Shown: positions 50,064 to 58,078 of the stretch, piece after piece
Layout of the letters: every line of letters begins with the position of its first letter
How positions within the stretch are numbered: the stretch's first letter is position 1
Source of the DNA: CAMLIZ01 sp036231905
Lineage (GTDB): Bacteria > Pseudomonadota > Gammaproteobacteria > Burkholderiales > Burkholderiaceae_C
Direction: 5' to 3'
DNA: 64,000 nucleotides
Assembly (NCBI RefSeq): GCF_036231905.1
Contig: NZ_JAZARE010000004.1
Coordinates: forward strand, 310,001-374,000
Made by a program: the position numbers and the translations under genes
Notes under the pieces: model-generated
Databases searched by the model: none
What the model was told of the DNA's origin: nothing
Seen by the model: only the letters and a program-made list of their open reading frames with translations

Positions 50064-50909
50064 TTATCGCAGCAGCTGCAGCACTTGCTGCGGCAGCTGG
50101 TTGGCCTGGGCCACCATCGCGGTGCCGGCCTGCTGCAGGATCTGGGCACGCGAGAGGTTCGCGGTTTCCGTCGCGAAGTCCGCATCCATGATCCGGCCGC
50201 GGGCGGCCGACTGGTTCTCCACGCCTTGCTGCAGGCTGCCGATGATCGCGTCGAAGCGCGACTGCGTGGCACCGAAGGTGGCGCGCTGGTTGTTCACCGT
50301 GTCCAGCGCGGTGTCGATGTTGTCGATGATCGAGGCGATGGCAGACGAATCGGCCGTGCTGTCGATCACCACGCTGGTGCCGGCGATGGCGGAGATGTCG
50401 GCGTTGCTGTTCAGGTTCTCCGTGGTCACCGTCACGGTGTCGTCGGTCGTCGTGTTGGCACCGATCTGGAACACCATGCCGGTGGCATCGGCACCGATCA
50501 CATGCTTGCCGTTGAAGGAGGTGCCGCCAATGACGCGGGTGATTTCCTTCTGCAGCTCGGAGAACTCCTTGTTCAGGGAGTCCTTGTCGCTGTCGCTGTT
50601 GGTCGAGTTGCGGGCCTGCACGGCCAGCTCACGCATGCGCTGCAGCGCGTCGGTCACCTTCGACAGCGCGCCTTCGGCGGTCTGCGCCATCGAGATGCCG
50701 TCGTTGGCATTGCGCACGGCGACGTTCATGCCGCGCACTTGCGTGTTCATGCGCTCGGCGATCGCCAGGCCGGCGGCATCGTCCTTGGCACTGTTGACAC
50801 GCAGGCCGGAAGACAGGCGCTGCATGGACATGGAGAGCGAGTTTTGCGACGCGCTCAGGTTACGTTGCGCATTCAGCGAGACAACGTTCGTATTGATGGT
50901 GGCACCCAT
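50064..50909 (-). CDS. fliC: Flagellin 2
   Basis: A 281-residue flagellin, closely related to flagellin 1 over the N- and C-terminal domains but different in the central part (about 165-215, ANTTTDDTVTVTTENLNSNA) and ending QQVLQLLR. AGGAG lies seven bases before the ATG (TAGGAGTTCATCATG). A sigma-28-like promoter is about 215 bases upstream and an intrinsic terminator follows. This makes it the better-expressed copy by sequence signals. Again Thr-rich in the surface segment. Confidence 0.95.
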   Translation of the reverse strand: MGATINTNVVSLNAQRNLSASQNSLSMSMQRLSSGLRVNSAKDDAAGLAIAERMNTQVRGMNVAVRNANDGISMAQTAEGALSKVTDALQRMRELAVQARNSTNSDSDKDSLNKEFSELQKEITRVIGGTSFNGKHVIGADATGMVFQIGANTTTDDTVTVTTENLNSNADISAIAGTSVVIDSTADSSAIASIIDNIDTALDTVNNQRATFGATQSRFDAIIGSLQQGVENQSAARGRIMDADFATETANLSRAQILQQAGTAMVAQANQLPQQVLQLLR

Positions 50910-51123
50910 GATGAACTCCTAATGTTTCAGAAATCCCGGCACCCACGCCGGCGTTAACTCGGGCTTCGGCGGCGGTAAACCGCCTGGGCCGTTGCCATGC
51001 CATCCCCAACGACGGGTCTGGCGCCGCCCGACGCTAGCCGGGTCTTCCGCCGCAGTGCCACTGCAGCTTGGGACCCCGTCTAACCGGACCACGTTGCCTG
51101 TTTGTCAAGCCCCGTTGGAGGCG
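50910..51123 (-). other. Long 5' leader of flagellin 2
   Basis: About 205-214 bases between the predicted promoter and the ATG. It holds a small GGCGG-TAAA-CCGCC hairpin (50971-50984) and no open frame that I can support. A long leader could be a site for post-transcriptional control of flagellin; this is only a suggestion. Confidence 0.4.
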
Positions 51124-51151
51124 TTATCGAGCGGGCTGGACACGAACTTGA
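51124..51151 (-). promoter_or_regulatory. Sigma-28-like promoter for flagellin 2
   Basis: On the minus strand TCAAGTT (51151-51145), 13 bases, CTCGATAA (51131-51124), against consensus GCCGATAA. Spacer one base longer than in the fliS promoter. It also lies in the region upstream of the divergent GT41 gene, 141 bases from its start. Confidence 0.7.
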
Positions 51152-51291
51152 GGTTTTTTTGTGTTTCGCCTCATCACGGGCTTGAGCCCGCGGAAAGCCC
51201 GATAAAGCAGCCCAAACCAGCCCATATCGGCCGGTTCGCGCGGGGCTTGAATTCCTAGACTCGGGGCGCCCCTTTTCCACCTGCGCCCACC

Positions 51292-53211
51292 ATGCAACGC
51301 TCGCCCCAGACCGCCGACCGCGCCCGCCGCCAGTGGCAGCTCGGCCAGACCCACGCCAAGGCCGGCCAGTGGAGCGCCGCCAGCAAGGCCTTTGCCAGCG
51401 CCGCCAAGCTGGCGCCGCACGACGCGGTCTATGCGCTGAACCTGGCCCGCGCCTGCATGAAGCAGGGGCGCATGGCAGAGGCCACGCGCGAGGCCGAACG
51501 TGCATTCCGTCTCGATCCGCGCAGCACCCTGGCCTGTGCGCTGTGGGCGCACTGCCTGTCCGAACAGAAGCGCCATGCCGAGGTGGTGATGGCGCTGAAG
51601 CTGCTGCCGGCCGACGTGCCGCGCGACTACGACTACTACGACACCCTGGCGCGCGGCCTGCAGTACAGCGGCCAGACGCAGGAGGCCATCGCCACCTACT
51701 TCGAGGCACTGGCCATCCGCATGGACCTGCCCACGGTGCACTATCAGCTGGGCGTGTGCTTCAACGACATCGGCATGAAGGAAGAGGCGGCCGAGTGCTT
51801 CCACACGGCGTTGGCGCTGGGCATCGGCAAGCATGAACTGGGTGTGCGCGGCCTGCTGAGCTACTTCGAACGCGAGGTGTGCCGCTGGCGCCAGGCCCAG
51901 GTGGACCTGGACGCGCTGCTCACCGCGCTGCACGCCCTGCCACCCGATGCGGCAGCGCCCACCACGCCGTTCGCCCACGTCACCCTGTTCGATTCCCCGG
52001 AAGACCAGCTGCTGGCCGCGCGCTCGGCGTCGCGCCTGCTGGCCCAGGGTGTGCAGCCGCTGCCGCCGCTCAAGCCGCGCACCGCTGCCGAGCAGCAGCG
52101 CCGCCTGCGCATCGGCTATGTGTCGGCGGACTTCCACCAGCACGCCACCTGCATCCTGATGGCCGAGATGCTGGAGCACCATGACCGCGAGCGTTTCGAG
52201 GTCACGCTGTACTCGCATGGCAAGAGCGACAACACGGCGATGCGCCAGCGCATCGAGCGCGCCGCCGAGCACTTCGTGGACGTGTACCGCCAGCCCGATG
52301 CCGACATCGTGCAGCGCATTCGTGCGGACGGCATCGACCTCTTGATCGATCTGAAGGGCTACACCAAGGACAACCGGCTGGGCCTGTTCGCCTGGCGGCC
52401 CGCGCGCGTGCAGGCCAGCTTCCTCGGCTTCCCCGGCACCACAGGTGCCGACTTCATCGACTACATCGTCGGCGACCCGGTGGTCACGCCGATCCAGCAT
52501 GCGGCCCACTTCGACGAGAAGATCGCCCAGCTGCCGGTGTGCTATCAGCCCAACGACCGCCAGCGTGCGCGGCCGGAGGTGCCCAGCCGTGCCGAATGCG
52601 GGCTGCCCGAGGGTGCGCTGGTGCTGTGCGGCTTCAACCAGCCGTTCAAGATCTCCGCCGAAGTGTTCGACAGCTGGTGCCGCCTGCTGCACCGCCTGCC
52701 CGATGCGGTGCTGTGGCTGCTGGAGTGGAACACCCAGGTGCGCAAGAACATCGAGTGCGAGGCGCAGAACCGCGGCATAGCTCCGTCGCGCATCGTGTGG
52801 GCGCCTCGGCGGGCGCCGGCGCTGCACATGGCGCGGTTGCAGCAGGCCGATGTGTTCATCGACACCTGGCCTTGCAATGCGCACACGACGGCGAGCGATG
52901 CCTTGTGGGCGGGGGTGCCGGTGGTGACGTACATCGGGCGCACGTTTGCGTCGCGGGTGGCGGCCAGCCTCAACGGTGCCGTCGGCCTCCAGTCGCTGGT
53001 GTGCACGACGGTGCAGGAGTACGAGGACCGGATCGTGGCGCTGGCTTGTGATGCCGCTGCGCGGGCCGGGTTGCGGGCGCAGCTGGCGCAGGCGAGGGAG
53101 GGGTCGGTGCTGTTCGACAGCGTGCGGTTCACGCGGGATATCGAGGCGCTGTATCTGCGCATGATGGCTCGGCACGATGCCGGGATGGCGCCGGATCATT
53201 TGCTCGCCTGA
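51292..53211 (+). CDS. TPR-containing GT41 (SPINDLY/OGT-type) glycosyltransferase, first copy
   Basis: A 639-residue cytoplasmic enzyme. N-terminal TPR repeats (about 15-180, for example AVYALNLARACMKQGRMAEA and TVHYQLGVCFNDIGMKEEAA) are followed by the GT41 catalytic domain. Catalytic-region residues fit OGT: His284 in SADFHQHATC and Lys453 in GFNQPFKISAEVF, equivalent to human His558 and Lys842. The conserved FLGFPGTTGADFIDYI and DTWPCNAHTTASDALWAGVP are also present. OGT-like enzymes transfer a sugar to Ser/Thr or Asn of proteins. It is divergent from flagellin 2. The last 150-300 bases show a shift to GGG, TTG and GAT codons, next to the composite repeat. Confidence 0.88.
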   Translation: MQRSPQTADRARRQWQLGQTHAKAGQWSAASKAFASAAKLAPHDAVYALNLARACMKQGRMAEATREAERAFRLDPRSTLACALWAHCLSEQKRHAEVVMALKLLPADVPRDYDYYDTLARGLQYSGQTQEAIATYFEALAIRMDLPTVHYQLGVCFNDIGMKEEAAECFHTALALGIGKHELGVRGLLSYFEREVCRWRQAQVDLDALLTALHALPPDAAAPTTPFAHVTLFDSPEDQLLAARSASRLLAQGVQPLPPLKPRTAAEQQRRLRIGYVSADFHQHATCILMAEMLEHHDRERFEVTLYSHGKSDNTAMRQRIERAAEHFVDVYRQPDADIVQRIRADGIDLLIDLKGYTKDNRLGLFAWRPARVQASFLGFPGTTGADFIDYIVGDPVVTPIQHAAHFDEKIAQLPVCYQPNDRQRARPEVPSRAECGLPEGALVLCGFNQPFKISAEVFDSWCRLLHRLPDAVLWLLEWNTQVRKNIECEAQNRGIAPSRIVWAPRRAPALHMARLQQADVFIDTWPCNAHTTASDALWAGVPVVTYIGRTFASRVAASLNGAVGLQSLVCTTVQEYEDRIVALACDAAARAGLRAQLAQAREGSVLFDSVRFTRDIEALYLRMMARHDAGMAPDHLLA

Positions 53212-53225
53212 GCGTTGGGTTGGTG

Positions 53226-53786
53226 CTTGCGCCTGCGGCGCTGGCTGGGCTTCTGGCCTGGGGAGGCAGCCCGCCGGTCGCGCCCGGCCGGCGGTCACTT
53301 CTCTTGCTGGCTCAAGAGAAGTAACCAAGAGAAGAGCCTTGGAAAACCGAACATCCGATTTCGCTCCCTCACGCCGGTAGGGGGTCCGGTTTTCTGGAGG
53401 CTCGCTCGGTCGGCAGAGACCAGAGGCCACTTGTGGCAAGTGCCTTGGCTTGTGTGCACCGCGCGCTGGACCGCTTTCCAGCCTCCGTGTGCGGGCGCTT
53501 CGCTGCGCTCGCTCGGACATGGCATGCGGAGGCTGGCTGGTGGTCGAGTGACAGGTCGGGTCGATGTGCCTGGCAGGTGCAAGTGGCCTCGGGTCTGCGG
53601 CAATGTCAGCGTGCTCCCCGAAAACCGGGCCCCGATTCGGTGTCAGCGAACCTGATCGGATGTTGGTATTCGAAGGCACCTTCTTTGGTTACTTTCTTCA
53701 TGCCAGTGAAGAAAGTGACCGCCGGCCGGGCGCGACCGGCGGGCTCTCGCGAGCAGCGCAAAAACAGCCAGCGCCGCAGGCGCAAG
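53226..53786. repeat. Composite inverted repeat, copy 2 (full form)
   Basis: A 561-base nearly symmetric element between the two GT41 genes. Outer ends are a 22-bp perfect inverted pair (53226-53247 and 53765-53786), inner ends a 28-bp perfect inverted pair (53268-53295 and 53718-53745). It holds two head-to-head half-units, each with a stem-loop: left ACTTCTCTTG/CAAGAGAAGT (53297-53306, 53313-53322), right GGTTACTTTCTTC/GAAGAAAGTGACC (53688-53700, 53708-53720). The inner 53476-53745 matches copy 1 at about 94-95% by eye. No transposase or convincing gene; open frames are fragmentary. Confidence 0.85.
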
Positions 53787-53860
53787 AACCAAACTGGGCC
53801 AGTTTCCCCGGCCTAATAGGCCCGCTGCCCAAGCCCCCCCAAACCTACCATCGACCGGCC

Positions 53861-55705
53861 ATGAGTGTGCCGACAACCCCGATGGAATCCCCTACCGCGC
53901 CCGAAGACGCCACCCTGCAACGCGCCCGTTCCGGCGCCATGCAGCTGGGCGAGCTGCTGGAGCGTGCGCAGCAGCTCCACGCCGCCGGCCACGCCGAAGC
54001 GTCGGCTCAGCTGTACGAGCAGTGGATCGCCGCCACCGATTCGCCGCATCGCCACATCGCCTGTTTCAACTGGGGCACCGTGCTGGGCGCACTTCGTCGC
54101 CCGGCGGACGCCGAAAAAGCCTACCGCCAGGCGCTGCTGCTGCAACCCGACTTCGCGCAGGCGCGGGTGAACCTGGGCCATCAGCTCGAGCAGCAGGGCC
54201 GCCCCGAGGACGCGCTGGCCGAATGGGACCAGGTGCTGCGCGACATCACCCCGGGCACGCCCGACGGCGCCACCTTGCGCCTGCATGCGCTGAACAACAT
54301 GGCCCGGCTGCTGGAAGTGCAGCGCCGTTTCGACGAAGCCGAAGCACGCATGGTGCAAAGCCTGGAATTCAAGGCCGACCAGCCCGACGTGCTGCAGCAC
54401 TACGTGCACATCCGCCAGAAGCAGTGCAAGTGGCCGGTGTACCAGCCGGTGGGTGAGGTGTCGCCCAGCCAGCTGCTGATTGCCACCTCGCCGCTGGCGA
54501 TGCTGAGCGTGAGCGACGACCCCTCGCTGCAGCTGATGGCGGCGCAGCGCTTCGTGCTGGAGCGTGTGCCCAAGGCGCCGGCCGTGCCGCTGCACACCCG
54601 GGGCCCCAAGCGTGAGGGCCGCATCCGCATCGGCTACCTGTCGGGTGACCTGCACATGCATGCGGTGGGCCTGCTCACCGCCGAGCTCTACGGCCTGCAC
54701 GACCGCAGCAAGTTCGAGGTGTTCGGCTTCTGCTGGAGCCGCGACGACGGCACGCCGCTGCGCCAGCGCATCATCGACGGCCTGGACCACCATGTGCGCA
54801 TCGGCGGCCTGGACGACAACGCCGCCGCCCAGCTCATCGCCAGCCTGGGCATCGACATCCTGGTGGACCTGCAGGGCCTCACCAGCGGTGCGCGCCCCGG
54901 CATCCTGGTGCAGCGGCCGGCGCCCATCCAGGTGAGCTACCTCGGCCTGCCCGGCACCTCGGCGCTGCCGGGCGTGGACCACATCATCGCGGACCGTTTC
55001 GTGATGCCGGACGAACTGTTGCCCTATTGCACCGAGCGGCCGATCTACCTGCCGCATTGCTACCAGGCCAGCGACCGGTTCCGGCCCGTGGCGGCCAAAC
55101 CTGAACGCGCCACCTACGGCCTGCCGGACGAGGCCTTCGTCTACTGCTCGTTCAACAACAACTTCAAGTTCACCGCCGAGGTGTTCCGCAGCTGGATGCG
55201 CGTGTTGGGCCAGGTGCCGAACAGCGTGCTCTGGCTGCTGGCCGACAACGACTGGGCGCGCGAGAACATGCTGCGCGAGGCCGATGCGCACGGCGTGGCG
55301 CGCGAGCGGCTGGTCTTCGCCCCGCGCGTGGCGCCGCCGGAATACCTGGCGCGCTTCCAGCTCGCCGACCTGTTCCTGGACACCTTCCCGTACAACGCCG
55401 GCACCACCGCCAACGACGTGCTGTGGATGGGCACGCCCATCCTCACCTGCGCCGGCCGCAGCTACATCTCGCGCATGGCCGGCAGCCTGCTCACCGCCGT
55501 GGGCCTGCCGGATCTGATCACCACCTCGCTGACGGATTACGAGCGCCAGGCGGTGCTGCTGGGCCGCGAGCCCAAGCGCGTGGCGTCGTACAAGCGCTAC
55601 CTGGCCGAACACGGCCGCAGCTCCGCGCTGTTCGACATGCCGCAGCTGGTGCGTGACCTGGAAGCCGAGTTCGAGCGCCTGGCCCTGGCGGCGCGCGTCC
55701 GATAA
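53861..55705 (+). CDS. TPR-containing GT41 glycosyltransferase, second copy
   Basis: A 614-residue cytoplasmic protein with a TPR N-terminus (about 27-175, for example ACFNWGTVLGALRRPADAEK and QARVNLGHQLEQQGRPEDAL) and a C-terminal GT41 domain (about 253-610). His267 in GDLHMHAVGLL and Lys436 in FNNNFKFTAEVF match the OGT catalytic His and Lys, and FPYNAGTTANDVLWMGTPIL is the nucleotide-sugar-binding end segment. The ATG at 53861 is used; an in-frame ATG at 53882 is possible. The stop is 18 bases before the type I secretion ATPase, so they are likely co-transcribed. Compared with the first GT41, it is only distantly similar outside the catalytic motifs. Confidence 0.88.
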   Translation: MSVPTTPMESPTAPEDATLQRARSGAMQLGELLERAQQLHAAGHAEASAQLYEQWIAATDSPHRHIACFNWGTVLGALRRPADAEKAYRQALLLQPDFAQARVNLGHQLEQQGRPEDALAEWDQVLRDITPGTPDGATLRLHALNNMARLLEVQRRFDEAEARMVQSLEFKADQPDVLQHYVHIRQKQCKWPVYQPVGEVSPSQLLIATSPLAMLSVSDDPSLQLMAAQRFVLERVPKAPAVPLHTRGPKREGRIRIGYLSGDLHMHAVGLLTAELYGLHDRSKFEVFGFCWSRDDGTPLRQRIIDGLDHHVRIGGLDDNAAAQLIASLGIDILVDLQGLTSGARPGILVQRPAPIQVSYLGLPGTSALPGVDHIIADRFVMPDELLPYCTERPIYLPHCYQASDRFRPVAAKPERATYGLPDEAFVYCSFNNNFKFTAEVFRSWMRVLGQVPNSVLWLLADNDWARENMLREADAHGVARERLVFAPRVAPPEYLARFQLADLFLDTFPYNAGTTANDVLWMGTPILTCAGRSYISRMAGSLLTAVGLPDLITTSLTDYERQAVLLGREPKRVASYKRYLAEHGRSSALFDMPQLVRDLEAEFERLALAARVR

Positions 55706-55723
55706 AGAGCTGCGAGGACACCG

Positions 55724-58078
55724 GTGCAGCAACGCCAGGACCCCTTCCTCCCCGACGAGGCGAACTTCGCGGCCATGCCGCGCGGTAGCGCTGGCGCGGG
55801 TGAAGGGCAGGTGGGCGGCCAGCAGGTGCGCGCCGACGATGCGCTGCTGCATTCGCTGGTGTGGCTGAGCGGCCACCATGGGCGCGAACGTTCGCCCGAG
55901 GCCCTGCTCGCGGGGCTGGTGCTGGAGGGCCCGCTGGGCCCGGACCAGGCGGTGAAGCTGATGCGCGAGTCCGGCTTCAACGCCGGGCTGATCCGCCGCT
56001 CGGTGGCCGACGTGCCGGCGCTGCTGCTGCCGGCCGTGCTGCTGCTCAAGGGCGCCGACGCCTGCATCGTCAAGGCGCGCCGCGTGCCGCCCAATGGCGG
56101 CGCGGTGCAGTACGAAGTGGTGATGCCGGGCCCGGAGTTCCACAGCTGCGTGGCCAGCGAGGCCGAGCTGTCGGCCGAGTACACCGGATATGCGCTGGTG
56201 GCCACGCCGCAGGCGCAGCAGCCCGTGCCGCCGCGCGGCGAAGACGCGGTGCGCGACCCGGCCAAGCACTGGATGTGGGGCACGCTCAAGCGCTTCATTC
56301 CGTATTACCGCTCGGCCATGCTGGCCGCGCTGCTGTCCAACGTGCTGATGCTGGCCATCAGCATGGTCACCTCGGTGGTGTTCGACAAGGTGATCCCGCG
56401 CCAGGCCTTCGTCACCCTGTGGACGCTGGCCATCGGCGGCGGCATTGCGCTGGCCTTCGACCTGCTGGCGCGCCAGCTGCGCAGCCACCTGATCGACATG
56501 GCCGGCAAGAAGACCGACCTCATCATCGGCTCGCTGCTGTTCCGCCAGACCCTGGGCGTGCGCATGGAGCACAAGCCGGAGTCGGCCGGCAGCCATGCCC
56601 ACCACCTGGCGCAGATCGAGATCGTGCGCGACTTCTTCGCCTCGGCCACCTTGTCGGCCATCAGCGACCTGCCGTTCATCGTGCTCTTCGTCGCCATGGT
56701 GTTCGTGGTGGGCGGGCCGCTGGGCTGGGTGCTGGTGCTGGCCATTCCCATCCTGCTTGGCCTGGCCTTCGCCATCCAGGGCTCGCTCAAGCGCTCCATG
56801 CGCGCCAACATGCAGCACCATGCCGACCTGCAGGGCGTGCTCGTGGAAGCGGTGGAAGGGCTGGAGGACGTGAAGGCCGCGGGCGCCCAAGGGCGCTTCC
56901 TGAGCCGCTACGAAGCCGCCACGGCCGCTGCCACCGAAACCGCCTTGAAGGCGAGGGCGCTGTCCGCCTTCACCAACAACCTGTCGATGACCTCGCAGCA
57001 GCTGATCACGCTGATCATGCTGGTGTGGGGCGTGTACCTCATCCACGACGGCACCATCAGCCCCGGCGCGCTGGTGGGCGCGGTGATGATCGCCGGCCGC
57101 GCGATCGCGCCGCTGGGCAGCGTGGTGCAGCTGGCCACGCGCTACCAGGGCGCGAGCGGGGCGATGCAGATGCTCAACCGGCTGATGGAGCTGCCCAACG
57201 AGCGCGAGCCCGGGCGAAGTTATGTGCCCATGCGCAAGCTCAGCGGCCGCGTCGGGCTGCACGAAGTGGCCTTCGCCTACCCCGCCACCCCTTCCGCCGG
57301 CAACGTGCCGGCGCCGCGCGTTCTGAAGGGCGTGACGCTGCGCTTCCAGCCGGGCGAGCGCGTGGCCATCCTGGGGCGCATCGGCAGCGGCAAGTCGACC
57401 ATCCTGCGCCTGCTGGGCGGGCTGTACCAGCCCACCGAAGGCATGGTGGAAGCTGACGGCATCGACCTGCGCCAGATCGACCCGCTGGACTACCGCGCCC
57501 GCGTGGGCTTCGTGTCGCAGGAGCCGCGCCTGTTCAACGGCACCCTGCGTGACAACGTGCTGATGGGCCGCTCTACGGCCGACGCCACGCAGCTGGCCGA
57601 GGTGGCGCGCCTGACCGGGCTGGACCGCCTGGTGGCGCAACACCCCATGGGCTGGGAGCTGCCGGTGGGCGAGATGGGCGGTCTGCTGTCCGGCGGCCAG
57701 CGCCAGCTGGTGGCCCTGGCGCGCAGCCTGGTCACGCGGCCGCAGATCCTGCTGATGGACGAGCCCACCAGCTCGATGGATGCGCAGTCCGAGATGATGT
57801 TTCTGCGCCAGCTGGCGCAGGCCGCCGGAAACTGCACCCTGATCATGGTGACGCACCGCCCGGCGGTGCTGGAGCTGGCCAATCGCGTGGTGGTGATCGA
57901 CGGCGGCAAGGTGGCGCTCGACGGCCCCAAGGCCGATGTGCTGAACACGCTCGCCGGCGTGAAGCCCGCCGCGCCGGTCGCACCCGCCGCCGCGGCGCCC
58001 GCAGCGCCGCCCGCTGCGCAGCCATCACCCGCGGCACCGCCGGTGCCTGACCTGGCCTTGCAAAGGCAGGCCGCCTGA
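55724..58078 (+). CDS. Type I secretion ABC transporter, LapB/LssB-type
   Basis: A 784-residue half-transporter. Domain order: an N-terminal C39-like domain (about 38-155; LLHSLVWLSGHHGRERSPEA) without the protease cysteine, as in LapB-type exporters; a six-helix membrane domain (about 195-460); and the ATPase domain with Walker A GRIGSGKST (about 548-556), LSGGQRQLVALARSL, Walker B LLMDEPTSSMD and the H-loop THRP. GTG start at 55724, seven bases after GAGGACACCG, which gives a good Shine-Dalgarno. The C-terminus is Ala/Pro rich. LapB-type ATPases export large RTX adhesins. Overlaps the adaptor gene by one base. Confidence 0.92.
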   Translation: MQQRQDPFLPDEANFAAMPRGSAGAGEGQVGGQQVRADDALLHSLVWLSGHHGRERSPEALLAGLVLEGPLGPDQAVKLMRESGFNAGLIRRSVADVPALLLPAVLLLKGADACIVKARRVPPNGGAVQYEVVMPGPEFHSCVASEAELSAEYTGYALVATPQAQQPVPPRGEDAVRDPAKHWMWGTLKRFIPYYRSAMLAALLSNVLMLAISMVTSVVFDKVIPRQAFVTLWTLAIGGGIALAFDLLARQLRSHLIDMAGKKTDLIIGSLLFRQTLGVRMEHKPESAGSHAHHLAQIEIVRDFFASATLSAISDLPFIVLFVAMVFVVGGPLGWVLVLAIPILLGLAFAIQGSLKRSMRANMQHHADLQGVLVEAVEGLEDVKAAGAQGRFLSRYEAATAAATETALKARALSAFTNNLSMTSQQLITLIMLVWGVYLIHDGTISPGALVGAVMIAGRAIAPLGSVVQLATRYQGASGAMQMLNRLMELPNEREPGRSYVPMRKLSGRVGLHEVAFAYPATPSAGNVPAPRVLKGVTLRFQPGERVAILGRIGSGKSTILRLLGGLYQPTEGMVEADGIDLRQIDPLDYRARVGFVSQEPRLFNGTLRDNVLMGRSTADATQLAEVARLTGLDRLVAQHPMGWELPVGEMGGLLSGGQRQLVALARSLVTRPQILLMDEPTSSMDAQSEMMFLRQLAQAAGNCTLIMVTHRPAVLELANRVVVIDGGKVALDGPKADVLNTLAGVKPAAPVAPAAAAPAAPPAAQPSPAAPPVPDLALQRQAA

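Noticed and set aside
53226..53786. Insertion sequence with a transposase
   Set aside because: The element has inverted ends but no frame long enough or similar to a transposase; a non-autonomous repeat is the safer call.
53813..57856. A 1,347-residue open frame on the minus strand opposite the second GT41 and the secretion ATPase
   Set aside because: Its sequence is low-complexity His/Gln/Arg/Ala-rich, as expected for the antisense of high-GC coding DNA, and the plus-strand frames are clear enzymes.
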